Shown: positions 1-9,477, numbered from the stretch's first letter. The stretch: DNA of 64,000 bases from Methylophaga sp. (GCF_009711715.1 NZ_VENF01000003.1:1-64000), one strand, 5' to 3'. Notes: a model not told the origin generated them from the sequence alone. Made by a program: numbers and translations.

Positions 1-90
1 ATTCTCTTCGCCGGTATTGATGTGCCAGTCGGCGACTTCTTCGTAAATCGTATTGGTGTCGTTGACAGTATTGGCTTGTTGCTCTGACAT
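1..90 (-). CDS. ccoG: Probable cytochrome c oxidase accessory protein CcoG, N-terminus only
   Basis: Only the first 30 codons lie in the window; the rest continues past the left edge. The start ATG at 90 is preceded on the minus strand by AGG about seven bases upstream, and the visible peptide starts MSEQQANTV and contains IYEEVADWHINTGEE. CcoG is a membrane ferredoxin-like protein that helps assemble cbb3 oxidase, and ccoG commonly follows ccoNOQP, which is the main reason for the call. The visible part carries no Fe-S motif or membrane segment, so the family cannot be proved from it. A strong terminator hairpin lies between this gene and the oxidase genes, so it may need its own promoter; the AT-rich stretch at 115-150 could supply one. 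Confidence 0.5.
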   Translation of the reverse strand, partial: MSEQQANTVNDTNTIYEEVADWHINTGEEN

Positions 91-154
91 CTGGTTACCT
101 GCCATTTCTGGATGGTGATTTATATATTAGTATTTTCTGATATTTGTTTGTGAT

Positions 155-181
155 AAAAAAGCCGACACCGGGTCGGCTTTT
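155..181 (-). terminator. Rho-independent terminator between the small membrane ORF and ccoG
   Basis: Stem GCCGAC (161-166) pairs with GTCGGC (172-177) around a five-base loop. It is extended by an A-run on the left and a T-run on the right, so on the minus strand the hairpin is followed by six T. The flanks make it able to act in either direction. It closes the ccoNOQP transcript after the 39-residue ORF. Confidence 0.85.
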
Positions 182-198
182 CATCCTTGATCAGACGA

Positions 199-318
199 TC
201 AATCCTGTTTGTTGTCGTCGCCCATCTGCTTCATGATTCTGTAGGCAATCACACCAACCACAATGATGGCAACCACCACACTGGCGATAGAGCCAATCAC
301 AACTGCATCAAATCCCAT
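199..318 (-). CDS. 39-residue single-pass membrane peptide behind ccoP, possible cbb3 oxidase small subunit
   Basis: The ATG at 318 is preceded by a strong AGGAGGAAG ribosome site and the frame ends TGA at 199. The peptide starts MGFDAVVIGS, has one hydrophobic helix over about residues 5-26, and ends in a charged tail (MKQMGDDNKQD), giving a probable N-out/C-in single-pass topology. It is the last gene of the ccoNOQP transcript, closed by the terminator at 155-181. Its size and single helix recall CcoM, the small extra subunit seen in the Pseudomonas stutzeri cbb3 structure, but I cannot show sequence homology. Alternatives are an assembly factor of the CcoS/CcoH kind or an unrelated small membrane protein. 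That it is a real gene is much better supported than its role. Confidence 0.7.
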   Translation of the reverse strand: MGFDAVVIGSIASVVVAIIVVGVIAYRIMKQMGDDNKQD

Positions 319-343
319 CTTGCTTCCTCCTGAGGAATTTAAC

Positions 344-369
344 ATGGCCCTGATTCAAGTCAGGGCCAT
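344..369 (-). terminator. Hairpin just after ccoP
   Basis: A 10-bp stem, ATGGCCCTGA (344-353) with TCAGGGCCAT (360-369), encloses a six-base loop between the ccoP stop and the small ORF. No T-run follows on the minus strand, so it may be a processing or mRNA-stabilising hairpin, or a partial terminator lowering expression of the downstream peptide, rather than a full terminator. Confidence 0.5.
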
Positions 370-379
370 TATTCTCTAA

Positions 380-1306
380 CTACTGACCACCACCAAACTG
401 GTGAACATACACAGCCAGTTTTTTGATTTCAGTTTCTGTCAAACGTTGGGTTTCAGTACCGTCGTATTCCGGTTCTTCTTCCCATTTCAGCGCTTCCAGC
501 TTCACTGCCAGTTTTTCATTCCAGGCAGGCATCACTGCAACACGGGTTTTCGGATCGGAAGGATCGTTCACACCGTGCAGTATGGTGTAGCGAATTTCTT
601 CCGGTTCGCCCGAGAAACGCCAGATCTGATCGGTCAGATTGGCAGAACCCAGCGCGTGAATACCTTTAGCATCAGCACCATGACAACCGACACAACCTTT
701 TTCATTGAACAGTTTCCAGCCGGCTTCAGTGGCTTTGCCTTCGGCAGCATTCACCACAAACTGAACCAGACCATCCACTTCTTCGGGTTTGAGCGTATCT
801 TTGTGCGCCATCATCATGCCCTGACGGCCTTTGGCCAGGGTTTCTACGATGGTGTTTACATCGCCACCATAGAGCCAGTCATCATCAGCCAGAATCGGAT
901 AGCCGGAACCCGGAGCCGGAATACCACCGGTGCCGTGGCAGGCGGCGCAGTTGTCACCATAGAGCACTTTACTAGAACCGACTGCATAGTTACGCATGTC
1001 CTGATCAGCCAGAATTTCTTCTGCGGTCATGGCTTCCAGTTTTTCTTCAAATGGTGCCCGTTTCGCCTCCACTTCAGCCAGGTTTTCCTTGTACTCCTTG
1101 ATCATAGTCCAGCCCAGCAGACCTTTGGTGCTTTCGTTAATCAGCGGCAGCGAAGGATAGAGGATGAAATATACCAATACCAACAGACCGCTCAGATAAA
1201 GCGCGTTGGTCCACCAGCGCGGTGGGGGATTTTCCAGCTCTCTGATACCATCCCATTCGTGTCCGGTATCAGACACTTCATTAGGATTCTTTTTGTTATC
1301 AGCCAT
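380..1306 (-). CDS. ccoP: cbb3-type cytochrome c oxidase subunit III (di-heme cytochrome c), CcoP
   Basis: This membrane-anchored di-heme cytochrome c passes electrons to CcoO/CcoN in the high-affinity terminal oxidase. The product is 308 residues. One membrane helix lies near residues 34-50, and two c-type heme sites, CAACH (about 120-124) and CVGCH (about 205-209), head two cytochrome c domains; a distal Met is likely in each (for example in VMPAWNEK). I chose the ATG at 1306 (MADNKKNP) because GGAG lies just upstream and the N-terminus fits the family; the frame stays open upstream but only over ccoQ. It overlaps the end of ccoQ by eight bases, so the two are translationally coupled. Confidence 0.95.
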   Translation of the reverse strand: MADNKKNPNEVSDTGHEWDGIRELENPPPRWWTNALYLSGLLVLVYFILYPSLPLINESTKGLLGWTMIKEYKENLAEVEAKRAPFEEKLEAMTAEEILADQDMRNYAVGSSKVLYGDNCAACHGTGGIPAPGSGYPILADDDWLYGGDVNTIVETLAKGRQGMMMAHKDTLKPEEVDGLVQFVVNAAEGKATEAGWKLFNEKGCVGCHGADAKGIHALGSANLTDQIWRFSGEPEEIRYTILHGVNDPSDPKTRVAVMPAWNEKLAVKLEALKWEEEPEYDGTETQRLTETEIKKLAVYVHQFGGGQ

Positions 1307-1469
1307 CTTTTTTCTCCGAATTTGTCTCGTCGTCGTCATCCAGCGGCATGGAACGGTGGGACTCAATTTTGTCTTTATTTTTCGGGTTCAACACCCAGAA
1401 ATAGAGTCCCACCATCAGTAGAAATATCACTACTGTAAATACCAGGCCGAACCAGTCGGTTCCAGTCAT
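1299..1469 (-). CDS. ccoQ: cbb3-type oxidase small subunit CcoQ/FixQ
   Basis: A 56-residue single-pass membrane protein that stabilises the cbb3 complex. Residues about 7-29 (WFGLVFTVVIFLLMVGLYFW) form the membrane helix, followed by a charged tail ending DDDDETNSEKKDG, the usual FixQ plan. The ATG at 1469 has GGAG four to five bases upstream. The frame is open to a TTG at 1532 inside ccoO, but that codon has no clear ribosome site and would give an unusually long N-terminus. It sits between ccoO and ccoP in the standard order and overlaps ccoP by eight bases. Confidence 0.9.
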   Translation of the reverse strand: MTGTDWFGLVFTVVIFLLMVGLYFWVLNPKNKDKIESHRSMPLDDDDETNSEKKDG

Positions 1470-1503
1470 CGCGCTCCAGTCAGTATGAAAATACTCTTGA
1501 AGT

Positions 1504-2184
1504 TTACTCACGATAATCTCTGCCCGGCTCAAATTTCACCATGGTACCCAGCACCTGCAGATAGGCCACCATCGCATCCATTTCAGTTTTGCCTGCGACG
1601 GCTTCTGCAGCCCCCTGGATCTGCTCGTCGGTATAAGGCACACCCAGTGCTCTCATCGCGCGCAGACGTTTTTCCATACCTTTGCCATCAATCGTGGCGT
1701 CGTTCAGCCATGGATAGCCAGGCATGACTGATTCGGGCACGACGGAGCGGGGATCTTCCAAATGCTGAATATGCCAGTCATCGGAATATTTACCACCAAC
1801 ACGGGCCAGATCAGGACCGGTACGTTTGGAACCCCATTGGAAAGGATGATCGTACTTGGACTCAACCGCCAGTGAATAATGACCGTAACGGTCCTTCTCA
1901 TCACGGAACGGACGCACCATCTGAGAGTGACACAAATAGCAGCCTTCACGCTGATAGATATCACGACCGGCCAGCTCAAGGGCTGTGTACGGGCGGACAC
2001 CTTTCAGTTCTTCATACTCCGGAAACACATCATCTTCAAACGTCGTATCCAGATAGAACAGTGGGACGATTTCAACAATACCGCCTACCGAGACCACCAG
2101 GGCTGTTGCCAGCACCAGGGCCCAGATATTTTTTTCCAGTTTCTCCTGGAAGGTAACTGGTTTATTAGAATTATGATCAGACAT
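1504..2184 (-). CDS. ccoO: cbb3-type cytochrome c oxidase subunit II (mono-heme cytochrome c), CcoO
   Basis: Mono-heme membrane cytochrome c that relays electrons from CcoP to the catalytic subunit. The product is 226 residues with an N-terminal membrane anchor (about 20-44) and one heme site, CYLCH (about 82-86); VMPGYPWL near residue 155 contains a candidate distal methionine. The ATG at 2184 has AAGGAG upstream at proper distance, and the protein begins MSDHNSNKP; the frame extends upstream only into ccoN. The gap to ccoN is ten bases, so it is the second gene of the operon. Confidence 0.95.
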   Translation of the reverse strand: MSDHNSNKPVTFQEKLEKNIWALVLATALVVSVGGIVEIVPLFYLDTTFEDDVFPEYEELKGVRPYTALELAGRDIYQREGCYLCHSQMVRPFRDEKDRYGHYSLAVESKYDHPFQWGSKRTGPDLARVGGKYSDDWHIQHLEDPRSVVPESVMPGYPWLNDATIDGKGMEKRLRAMRALGVPYTDEQIQGAAEAVAGKTEMDAMVAYLQVLGTMVKFEPGRDYRE

Positions 2185-2194
2185 TCCAGTCTCC

Positions 2195-3619
2195 TTAAAT
2201 GTTAGCCGCAGTCGCCATTTCGACAGACGGCTTGGCAATCGCGCGACGGATAGTCACGGTAACGTTAAACAGCATAACGCAGGCACCCAGGAAGAAAATC
2301 AGGCCACCCACTGCACGCATCGCATAGTAAGGATGCATCTGGGCGACTGATTCGACAAAGGTGTATGCCAGGTTGCCGTATTCGTCATAGGCACGCCACA
2401 TCAGACCTTGCATGATGCCGGAGACCCACATGGCGGTAATGTAAACCGCAGTACCGATGGTTGCCATCCAGAAGTGAATATTGACCAGACGGACTGAGTA
2501 CATAGTGGTTCCCCACATGCGTTCGACCATGTGGTACAGCGCACCAATCGATACCATGGCGACCCAGCCAAGTGCACCCGAGTGTACGTGACCGATAGTC
2601 CAGTCAGTGTAGTGAGACAGGGCATTAACTGTTTTGGACGACATGACCGGACCTTCGAAGGTCGACATCGCATAGAAAGCCAGTGACACGATAAGGAAAC
2701 GCAGAATGTAGTCGGTACGGAGTTTGTCCCAGGCACCACTCAGAGTAAACATACCGTTGATGGCACCACCCCAGGAAGGAATGATCATCGCCAGTGAAAT
2801 CGCGGCACCCAGCGAGCCGGTCCAGTCTGGCAAAGCAGTATATTGCAGATGGTGCGCACCCAGCCAGACATAACCGAATACCAGTGCCCAGAAGTGAATC
2901 ACTGACAGACGATAAGAATAAACCGGACGGTTAGCCTGTTTCGGTACGAAGTAATACATGATGCCAAGGAAGCCCGCAGTCAGGAAGAAACCCACCGCGT
3001 TATGCCCCCACCACCACTGAATCATCGCATCCTGAACACCGGCGAAAATGGAGTAGGACTTGAACAGTTCAACCGGAATCGCCAGGCTGTTGACCACATG
3101 CAGATAGGTGATCATGATCATCATTGCCAGGAAGAACCAGTTAGCCACATAGATGTGGGAAACCTTACGGATCGAAATGGTCATGATGAAGTTGAAGGTG
3201 TAGGCCAGCCAGACAGCAGCAATCAGAATATCGATAGGCCATTCCAACTCAGCATATTCTTTGGATTGTGTGTAGCCCAGCGGCAAGGTAATCACCGCAG
3301 CGAGGATAACCAGATTCCAGCCCCAGAAGGTGAACCAGGCAAGTTTGTCACTCCACAGGCGGGTACTACAGGTACGTTGTACGATGTAATAAGCTGTCGC
3401 CATCAACGTTGAACCACCAAATGCAAAAATAACCGCATTGGTGTGCACCGGACGCAGACGTCCGAAGCTGATATAAGGATTGTCGAAGTTCAAAACCGGC
3501 CAGGCCAGTTCCGAAGCGATATAAACACCGACACCGGTGCCGATGACCAAGTAGACACACGCCATATAGGCGAACCACTTGACCACCTGATAGTTATACT
3601 GCTGTTGTTCCGCTTGCAT
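2195..3619 (-). CDS. ccoN: cbb3-type cytochrome c oxidase subunit I (catalytic), CcoN
   Basis: Heme-copper oxidase catalytic subunit that reduces oxygen to water and pumps protons. The product is 474 residues with about twelve membrane helices. Family histidines are visible: [11 protein letters not shown] (low-spin heme ligand region), [22 protein letters not shown], and HVHSGALGW for the heme pair. The ATG at 3619 (MQAEQQQY) has AAGG about ten bases upstream; a longer open frame to 3664 has a weaker fit. It is the first gene of ccoNOQP. A perfect FNR/ANR-type site lies about 145 bases upstream, consistent with oxygen-limited induction of this high-affinity oxidase. Confidence 0.97.
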   Translation of the reverse strand: MQAEQQQYNYQVVKWFAYMACVYLVIGTGVGVYIASELAWPVLNFDNPYISFGRLRPVHTNAVIFAFGGSTLMATAYYIVQRTCSTRLWSDKLAWFTFWGWNLVILAAVITLPLGYTQSKEYAELEWPIDILIAAVWLAYTFNFIMTISIRKVSHIYVANWFFLAMMIMITYLHVVNSLAIPVELFKSYSIFAGVQDAMIQWWWGHNAVGFFLTAGFLGIMYYFVPKQANRPVYSYRLSVIHFWALVFGYVWLGAHHLQYTALPDWTGSLGAAISLAMIIPSWGGAINGMFTLSGAWDKLRTDYILRFLIVSLAFYAMSTFEGPVMSSKTVNALSHYTDWTIGHVHSGALGWVAMVSIGALYHMVERMWGTTMYSVRLVNIHFWMATIGTAVYITAMWVSGIMQGLMWRAYDEYGNLAYTFVESVAQMHPYYAMRAVGGLIFFLGACVMLFNVTVTIRRAIAKPSVEMATAANI

Positions 3620-3762
3620 AGCGACCACACCTTCTCTCTTTGGAAAACTCTCTCTCAGCCCCATTATTGTTTTGTAGAGGCTAGGACCCTTTTCATTACG
3701 CCTTTATAAATAAAGCATGCTGAATTTTACCTGAACGAGCACTTTTTCATGGAGATGATCCT

Positions 3763-3776
3763 TTGATCTGGATCAA
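3763..3776 (-). promoter_or_regulatory. Perfect FNR/ANR box upstream of ccoN
   Basis: TTGATCTGGATCAA is an exact match to the FNR/ANR consensus TTGAT-N4-ATCAA and is fully palindromic in its arms. Downstream on the minus strand, -10-like hexamers occur at 3724-3729 (TAAAAT) and around 3703-3712, so the exact promoter spacing is not settled. The rest of the gene-free stretch 3620-4000 shows only a short AGCATG/CATGCT dyad (3883-3900) and no convincing gene. Confidence 0.85.
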
Positions 3777-4000
3777 TCATTCGTTAAATGCCTACTCATC
3801 TATGGCAAATGCCTTATTTATTCTGCGTAACCGCGAATTTTCCTAAGAACCATCTGGGTGGTCAAGTTCTGACCATCTTAAAGCATGGCACTTCATGCTA
3901 TGGCGCTAAATAAAACAGTGACTTAGCCGCATCGCTTAAGAAAAAATCAATGAATAATATCGTGGCTTTGAGAGATGTTGCGGACGAAGTGCGAAGCGGA

Positions 4001-4396
4001 TCACAGCGCGTCAAAACTGACGGCCAGCAGTACCCTGCGTTGTTCACTCACCAGTAAGTTGAATGTGCGGCAGGCCGCACCGAGATCCATAAACTCGACA
4101 CCGATCTGCGACTGCATAAATTGATGGGCAATTTTGTGGAATTCAATACAGAGACCGGACCCGGTCGCAAAGAGAATAACTTCCGGATCCAGTCGCTTGA
4201 GGTCGGCCAGATGTTCTGCCGATATATTGACTATCTCCGTCACCGGCCAGTCAGGAATGAGCTGGTTCCGGGTCAGGATGAAGTTCGACTCGATGGTTTC
4301 AAGCCGGTTTTGATCTTGGCGACGAATGACCACATGGTCATTATCATAACTGTGGATTTGGTTATATTCAGTAACCGCTTCCTGGCTCAGTTTCAT
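4001..4396 (-). CDS. Mth938-like domain protein (DUF498)
   Basis: A 131-residue protein of the DUF498/Mth938 family, whose eukaryotic relative NDUFAF3 helps assemble respiratory complex I; the bacterial role is not established. Family features are visible: PEVILFATGSG near residues 71-81, IGVEFMDLGAACRTFN (about 97-112), and LLVSEQRRVLLAVSF at the C-terminus. The N-terminal extension runs about 45 residues. It starts eight bases after the ihfB stop, so it is probably co-transcribed with ihfB. No strong terminator is seen after it. Confidence 0.85.
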   Translation of the reverse strand: MKLSQEAVTEYNQIHSYDNDHVVIRRQDQNRLETIESNFILTRNQLIPDWPVTEIVNISAEHLADLKRLDPEVILFATGSGLCIEFHKIAHQFMQSQIGVEFMDLGAACRTFNLLVSEQRRVLLAVSFDAL

Positions 4397-4404
4397 TTCT
4401 GCTA

Positions 4405-4695
4405 TTAATAACCGGCCGCGTCGTTAACACGGTCACGAAGTTCTTTGCCAGGTTTAAAGTGCGGAACGTACTTTTCGTCCAGTTTTACCGATTCGCCACT
4501 TTTAGGGTTACGACCGACACGAGGTGGTCTGTGGTGCAGTGTAAAACTGCCAAAACCGCGAATCTCGATGCGATCACCTCTGGACAGGCTGTCACTCATT
4601 TGTTCGAGAATCAATTTTACGGCCAGCTCAACATCGCGATAATTCAGTAGAGATTGTTTGTCAGATAATGCTTCGATCAAATCTGATTTGGTCAT
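4405..4695 (-). CDS. ihfB: Integration host factor subunit beta
   Basis: DNA-bending nucleoid protein that pairs with IHF-alpha. The product is 96 residues with the family's start ([10 protein letters not shown]), the [12 protein letters not shown] core and the [13 protein letters not shown] arm carrying the intercalating proline, followed by the [12 protein letters not shown] helix. The ATG at 4695 matches the standard N-terminus; ten further in-frame residues upstream are not expected in the family. It lies downstream of rpsA, the classic rpsA-ihfB order, but a terminator at 4761-4792 separates them, so readthrough or a separate promoter must drive it. Confidence 0.97.
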   Translation of the reverse strand: MTKSDLIEALSDKQSLLNYRDVELAVKLILEQMSDSLSRGDRIEIRGFGSFTLHHRPPRVGRNPKSGESVKLDEKYVPHFKPGKELRDRVNDAAGY

Positions 4696-4760
4696 GTCTT
4701 TATTGTTCCTGGAATAATGCGCCAAACACCGATGTTAAGAGGGGTATAAATCCGTTGACT

Positions 4761-4792
4761 AAAAAGCAGCACACCCGGCCGGAGCCGGGTGC
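4761..4792 (-). terminator. Rho-independent terminator after rpsA
   Basis: CACCCGGC (4772-4779) pairs with GCCGGGTG (4784-4791) around a four-base loop, followed on the minus strand by TGC and a run of five T (AAAAA at 4761-4765 on plus). It lies between rpsA and ihfB. Confidence 0.85.
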
Positions 4793-4810
4793 ACCTGATA
4801 CAGTCAGATA

Positions 4811-6484
4811 TTAATTATCTTTCTGATCCATTTGCTCTTTCAGCAGATCACCCAGTGTGGTGTTGCCTGAAGTGACGTTGCTGTACTCCTTGACAGCTTC
4901 TGCTTCTTCCTTCTCATCCTTGGCTCTGATAGACAGCGTCAGGGTGCGATCTTTACGAGACATACCGGTAAATTTCGCTTCCACTTCTTCGCCTACAGCC
5001 AGGACTTTACTGGCATCATCAATACGCTCACGCGCGATGTCAGCGGCACGGATGTAACCTTCGACACCTTCAGCCAGTTCCACAGTGGCGCCACGTGCAT
5101 CAACGGCACTGACGGTGCCTTTGACGATGCTGCCGCGTGGATTTTCAGACAGGAATGAAGAGAATGGATCATCCTGCAATTGCTTGATACCCAGAGAGAT
5201 ACGCTCACGTTCAGGATCAATTGCCAGGACAACGGCTTCAACCTCATCACCTTTCTTGAAGTCACGAATCAGTTCTTCATTGTCTTCTTCCCAGGAGATA
5301 TCTGACAGGTGAATCAGACCGTCAATACCGCCTTCGAGACCGATGAAGATACCGAAGTCAGTGATTGACTTGATGGCACCTTTCACCTTGTCACCCTTGT
5401 TGTGAGTCATTGCAAACTCTTCCCAAGGATTGGCTTGGCATTGTTTGATACCCAGTGAGATACGACGACGTTCTGCATCAATATCCAGCACCATGACTTC
5501 AACTTCATCACCCAGAGAAACCAGCTTGGATGGGTGAACATTCTTGTTGGTCCAGTCCATCTCAGACATATGAACCAGGCCTTCAACGCCATCTTCGATT
5601 TCAACGAAGCAGCCGTAATCAGCGATGTTGGTCACTTTACCGTGGATACGGGTGCTGTTCGGATAACGGCGTGCGATGTCTTTCCAGGGATCGTCACCCA
5701 TTTGTTTCAGACCCAGAGAAACACGCTCACGCTCTTTATCAAATTTCAGAACCTGAACTTCGATTTCGTCACCGATGGCAACCACTTCAGATGGGTGTTT
5801 GACACGTTTCCATGCCATATCGGTGATGTGCAGCAGACCGTCAATGCCGCCCAGATCAACGAAGGCACCGTAATCGGTCAGGTTCTTAACGATACCTTTA
5901 ACGACTTTACCTTCTTCCAGGGTTTCCAGCAGTGCTTCACGTTCGGCACTGTTTTCTTCTTCCATGATCGCGCGGCGAGAAACAACGATATTGTTGCGCG
6001 GGCGATCCAGTTTGATCAATTTGAATTCGAGATCTTTACCTTCCAGGTGGGAGGTATCACGGATAGGACGAATATCAACCAGAGAACCCGGCAGGAACGC
6101 ACGGATATTTTCCAGATCGACTGTGAAACCACCTTTCACCTTGCCGGAAATCATACCGGTCACGGTCTCACCCGCTTCATAGGCATGTTCCAGTTTGGTC
6201 CATGCTTCCGCCTGTTTGGCCTTATCACGTGATAGCTGAGTTGCACCAAAACCATCTTCCAGGGATTCCAGTGAGACATCGACCAGATCACCGATAGAAA
6301 CGGTCACTTCACCGTTTTCATCCATGAATTCTGAAACCGGAATCGCGCCTTCAGATTTCAGGCCGGCATTAACCATAACAACATCAGGACCGACATTGAC
6401 TACCGTACCGGTAACAATCTTGCCTGGTTGCATGGGGGTTGAATTTAAACTCTCTTCAAAGAGATCAGCAAAGCTTTCGCTCAT
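4811..6484 (-). CDS. rpsA: 30S ribosomal protein S1
   Basis: Ribosomal protein S1 binds mRNA and helps the 30S subunit start translation. The product is 557 residues, the usual gammaproteobacterial length, with six S1/OB repeats; the recurring signatures [38 protein letters not shown] and the VKGxV/[11 protein letters not shown] borders are clear. The start [13 protein letters not shown] is typical. It lies between cmk and ihfB in the conserved order, with a hairpin-T-run terminator on both sides, so it is probably transcribed mainly from its own promoter. Confidence 0.98.
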   Translation of the reverse strand: MSESFADLFEESLNSTPMQPGKIVTGTVVNVGPDVVMVNAGLKSEGAIPVSEFMDENGEVTVSIGDLVDVSLESLEDGFGATQLSRDKAKQAEAWTKLEHAYEAGETVTGMISGKVKGGFTVDLENIRAFLPGSLVDIRPIRDTSHLEGKDLEFKLIKLDRPRNNIVVSRRAIMEEENSAEREALLETLEEGKVVKGIVKNLTDYGAFVDLGGIDGLLHITDMAWKRVKHPSEVVAIGDEIEVQVLKFDKERERVSLGLKQMGDDPWKDIARRYPNSTRIHGKVTNIADYGCFVEIEDGVEGLVHMSEMDWTNKNVHPSKLVSLGDEVEVMVLDIDAERRRISLGIKQCQANPWEEFAMTHNKGDKVKGAIKSITDFGIFIGLEGGIDGLIHLSDISWEEDNEELIRDFKKGDEVEAVVLAIDPERERISLGIKQLQDDPFSSFLSENPRGSIVKGTVSAVDARGATVELAEGVEGYIRAADIARERIDDASKVLAVGEEVEAKFTGMSRKDRTLTLSIRAKDEKEEAEAVKEYSNVTSGNTTLGDLLKEQMDQKDN

Positions 6485-6556
6485 GTTAGTTATCCTTGAC
6501 CTTGCTTAGAGATAACAAGATCACCAAAAGTTATCACCTGCGACATGCAGGATCGT

Positions 6557-6587
6557 TAAAAATCCCAACCGGCATGGCCGACCGGGG
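6557..6587 (-). terminator. Probable terminator between cmk and rpsA
   Basis: On the minus strand a GC-rich stem of about ten pairs, including three wobble pairs, closes on a CAT loop (about 6563-6587) and is followed by ATTTTTA. It begins seven bases after the cmk stop and ends about 75 bases before rpsA. It could be a terminator or an attenuator of rpsA. Confidence 0.6.
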
Positions 6588-6594
6588 CCCTCAA

Positions 6595-7263
6595 TCACAC
6601 GTCAGTGCAAAATGCGCTGACTTGTTCGAATACCGCATCAATTCCGAGTTCGGTAGAATCAAGAATAAGCGCACCTTCAGCCGGCCTCAGCGGGGCGACC
6701 TCGCGTTCACTGTCTCGTCTGTCACGCTCGGAGATTTCTGCGATCAGATCAGAAAGGTTACTCTCAATTCCTTTCTGTTTCAACTGCTTATAACGTCTTT
6801 GCGCTCTTTCCTCAGCGCTGGCGGTTAAAAAAACTTTAAATGGCGCATCCGGAAACACCACGGTGCCCATATCGCGGCCATCGGTCACCAGACCGGGCAT
6901 TTTCCTGAAATCGCGCTGACGCTGCAACAAGGCGCTGCGAACCGAAGCAATCGCCGCCACTTTTGAGGCCGCGTTGCCCGCCTCTTCACTCCGGATAAGA
7001 AGGCTGACATCTTCACCTTCCAGCAGCACTTTGAGTTCTGCATTATCAAAGTCAAAACGTACATCCAGCTGTTCCGCCAGCCTGGTCAACGCGTTCTCAT
7101 CAGCAAGATCCAGCTTATGTTTGATGGCTGCCTGTGCCAGCACCCGGTAGATAGCGCCACTGTCGAGATAATGCCAGCCGAACTTGCGGGCAATCATCTG
7201 GGCGATAGTGCCTTTACCGGAACCACTGGGACCATCAATCGTCAGGACCGGGATATTACTCAT
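6595..7263 (-). CDS. cmk: Cytidylate kinase
   Basis: Phosphorylates CMP/dCMP to the diphosphates. The product is 222 residues. The P-loop GPSGSGKGT lies at about 11-19; the CMP-binding DSGAIYR and the conserved [12 protein letters not shown] and ERDRRDSER (lid) motifs follow. The ATG at 7263 overlaps the aroA stop by eight bases; the codon before it in frame is TTG. It is part of the tyrA-aroA-cmk-rpsA supraoperon. Confidence 0.97.
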   Translation of the reverse strand: MSNIPVLTIDGPSGSGKGTIAQMIARKFGWHYLDSGAIYRVLAQAAIKHKLDLADENALTRLAEQLDVRFDFDNAELKVLLEGEDVSLLIRSEEAGNAASKVAAIASVRSALLQRQRDFRKMPGLVTDGRDMGTVVFPDAPFKVFLTASAEERAQRRYKQLKQKGIESNLSDLIAEISERDRRDSEREVAPLRPAEGALILDSTELGIDAVFEQVSAFCTDV

Positions 7264-8593
7264 CAATTACCTCAATATTGAGGCCGGCTTGCGACGCCAG
7301 TTCGACAAAGCCAGGGAAGGAGGTTGCCACATTGGCACAGTCATTAATCTGAATCGAACCGCCTGCCTGCAGCGCCGCAACAGCAAACGACATGGCAATA
7401 CGGTGATCGCCATGACTATCCACCTCACCACTGCCGATGATGCCACCGTTGATGACAATACCGTCCTCTGTCGGCTCGGCATCAATGCCCAGCGTCTTTA
7501 AACCGTCAGCCATGACCTGAATACGATCACTTTCCTTGACCCGTAATTCCTCTGCACCGGTCAGGACTGTCTGGCCCTCGGCACAGGCTGCCGCAATAAA
7601 CAAAGCCGGAAATTCATCAATGGCCAGCGGCACCTGATCTTCAGGGATCTTAATGCCTTTGAGTGGGGCATATTTCACCCGAATATCAGCCACCGGTTCA
7701 CCACCGGTTTCCGCTTCATTCATCAGCGTGATATCGGCCCCCATCTGTTTCAGTATGTTGATCACACCAATTCGGGTCGGGTTGATACCGACATGTTTCA
7801 GGGTCACATCACTGCCAGGCGCGATAGCAGCAGCCACCATAAAGAAGGTGGCTGAAGATATATCGGCCGGCACATCGATCCGGGTCGCACTCAGTTTCCC
7901 GCCGCCCTCGATCGAGACGGTGCTACCTGATTTTTGCAGCGCATATCCCATACCGCCAAGCATGCGTTCAGTATGATCGCGGGTTGGTGCTGGCTCAGTG
8001 ACAGACGTTTTGCCTTCTGCGTACATGCCGGCCAATAGCAGACAGGATTTGACCTGGGCGCTGGCCATCGGCAAATTGTAATCAATGCCTTTAAGCTGTC
8101 TGCCACCGTGAATTTTCAGTGGCGGTTTACCTTCGTTGGTTTCAATTTCAGCACCCATCAATGACAATGGATCAGTCACCCGCTTCATCGGCCGGCCTGA
8201 TAAGGATTTATCGCCGGTCAACGTCACATCAAAACTTTGTGCTGCCAGCAGGCCACTCAAAAGCCGCATGGAAGTGCCGCTGTTGCCCAGGTATAAATCC
8301 TCATCCGGGGCTTTGAGCCCTTTCATCCCGACACCGTGAATGGTGACCCTGCCCTTATCCGGGCCGATAATATGAACGCCCATCGCACGGAACGCAGCCA
8401 GTGTGGCCAGCGCATCTTCACCTTCCAGAAAACCGCTGACTTCCGTGGTGCCTTCTGCCAGTGCACCCAGCATAATACTGCGGTGCGAAATCGATTTATC
8501 GCCGGGAACACGCAGCTCACCGCTGATCATGCCGCCCGGTTGGACAATATATTTTTTGTTGTTTTCGCTAGACACGGTTGCTTGTGCTCTCAA
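7256..8593 (-). CDS. aroA: 3-phosphoshikimate 1-carboxyvinyltransferase (EPSP synthase)
   Basis: Condenses shikimate-3-phosphate with PEP in the aromatic amino-acid pathway. Up to 445 residues. Family motifs: [11 protein letters not shown] near the start, [45 protein letters not shown] and HGDHRIAMS. The GNSGT, SAQxKS and RDHTERML forms resemble the Bacillus-type (class II) lineage more than the E. coli form, as far as I recall the families. The start is uncertain: TTG at 8593 overlaps the tyrA stop by four bases (coordinates given here), while a GTG at 8575 would give 439 residues; neither has a strong ribosome site, which suggests coupling to tyrA. The end overlaps cmk. Confidence 0.95.
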   Translation of the reverse strand: MRAQATVSSENNKKYIVQPGGMISGELRVPGDKSISHRSIMLGALAEGTTEVSGFLEGEDALATLAAFRAMGVHIIGPDKGRVTIHGVGMKGLKAPDEDLYLGNSGTSMRLLSGLLAAQSFDVTLTGDKSLSGRPMKRVTDPLSLMGAEIETNEGKPPLKIHGGRQLKGIDYNLPMASAQVKSCLLLAGMYAEGKTSVTEPAPTRDHTERMLGGMGYALQKSGSTVSIEGGGKLSATRIDVPADISSATFFMVAAAIAPGSDVTLKHVGINPTRIGVINILKQMGADITLMNEAETGGEPVADIRVKYAPLKGIKIPEDQVPLAIDEFPALFIAAACAEGQTVLTGAEELRVKESDRIQVMADGLKTLGIDAEPTEDGIVINGGIIGSGEVDSHGDHRIAMSFAVAALQAGGSIQINDCANVATSFPGFVELASQAGLNIEVIDE

Positions 8594-9477
8594 ACTTCGC
8601 TGTTATCGATTAAATCAGGATCGGCAAAACGGGTATCACGGGCTTTTTTGGCGCGCGAAAAAACGTCAATCAGATAATCACCGTCGCCGTCACGAATCGC
8701 TTTTTCAATCCGGTTCATGCCCTGATGATATTGTTCCAGCAGAGCCAGGATCGCCTCACGGTTACCCAGACAGATATCGCGCCACATCACGGCATCACTG
8801 GATGCTATCCGGGAAAAATCACGGAAACCGCCGGCCGCGTAACGCAGCACTTCATCGCAATCATCACGCTCGGCCAGCATGCCCACCAGATTAAACGCCA
8901 AGACATGCGGTAAATGGCTGGTTGCTGCTAATACGGTGTCGTGATGCGCCACATCCATTTCAAACACTTCGGCACCAGTCAGCTGCCACATCGCCTTCAC
9001 CTTCGCCGTGGCGGCGGAATCCGTCTCCGCAACCGGGGTCAATACAATCCGGTGCGCCTGATACAGTTCCGCAAAAGCAGCCGATGGCCCACTTTTTTCG
9101 GTGCCGGCTATTGGATGACCTGGTACAAACTGGCGAAACTTACCACCCAGAGCCTGCCTTGCCGCTTCAACGACCTGGGACTTGGCGCTGCCGCCATCAG
9201 TGATAATCGCTTCTGGATTCAGGTGTTCAGCAATGCCTTCGAATACCTCGGCCATCGCGCCCATGGGCACAGCGACAAAAATCATATCGGCATTGTCGAC
9301 AGCTTCGGCCAGAGAGCCTGCTGCCCGATCAATAATCCCCAAATCCAGTGCCTGATTTCTTGCCGCTTCACTGCGGGCATAACCGACCACTTCATTCACG
9401 GCACCCTTGTTTTTGAGTGCCAGAGATAGTGAGCCGCCGATGAGACCCACACCGATAATTGCCAGTCGGTTAATCAT
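8590..9477 (-). CDS. tyrA: Prephenate dehydrogenase
   Basis: Oxidative decarboxylation of prephenate (or arogenate) toward tyrosine. The product is 295 residues. An NAD(P)-binding Rossmann motif GVGLIGGSLSLAL lies at about 9-21; FVPGHPIAGTEKSG carries the catalytic histidine, and the helical C-terminal domain has AATSHLPHVLAF and YAAGGFRDFSRIASS. No chorismate mutase or ACT domain is present, so this is the monofunctional form. It overlaps hisC by one base and aroA by four bases, a tight aromatic/histidine supraoperon. Confidence 0.95.
   Translation of the reverse strand: MINRLAIIGVGLIGGSLSLALKNKGAVNEVVGYARSEAARNQALDLGIIDRAAGSLAEAVDNADMIFVAVPMGAMAEVFEGIAEHLNPEAIITDGGSAKSQVVEAARQALGGKFRQFVPGHPIAGTEKSGPSAAFAELYQAHRIVLTPVAETDSAATAKVKAMWQLTGAEVFEMDVAHHDTVLAATSHLPHVLAFNLVGMLAERDDCDEVLRYAAGGFRDFSRIASSDAVMWRDICLGNREAILALLEQYHQGMNRIEKAIRDGDGDYLIDVFSRAKKARDTRFADPDLIDNSEV

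Noticed and set aside
401..1438. Long open frame on the plus strand opposite ccoP/ccoQ
   Set aside because: It mirrors the codon pattern of the real minus-strand genes, has no ribosome site, and ccoP and ccoQ are certain.
3950..4057. 35-codon plus-strand ORF starting MNNIVALRD
   Set aside because: No ribosome site, overlaps the DUF498 gene in antisense, no features.
5534..6232. 232-codon open frame opposite rpsA
   Set aside because: Shadow of the rpsA reading frame; Phe-rich antisense composition and no family features.
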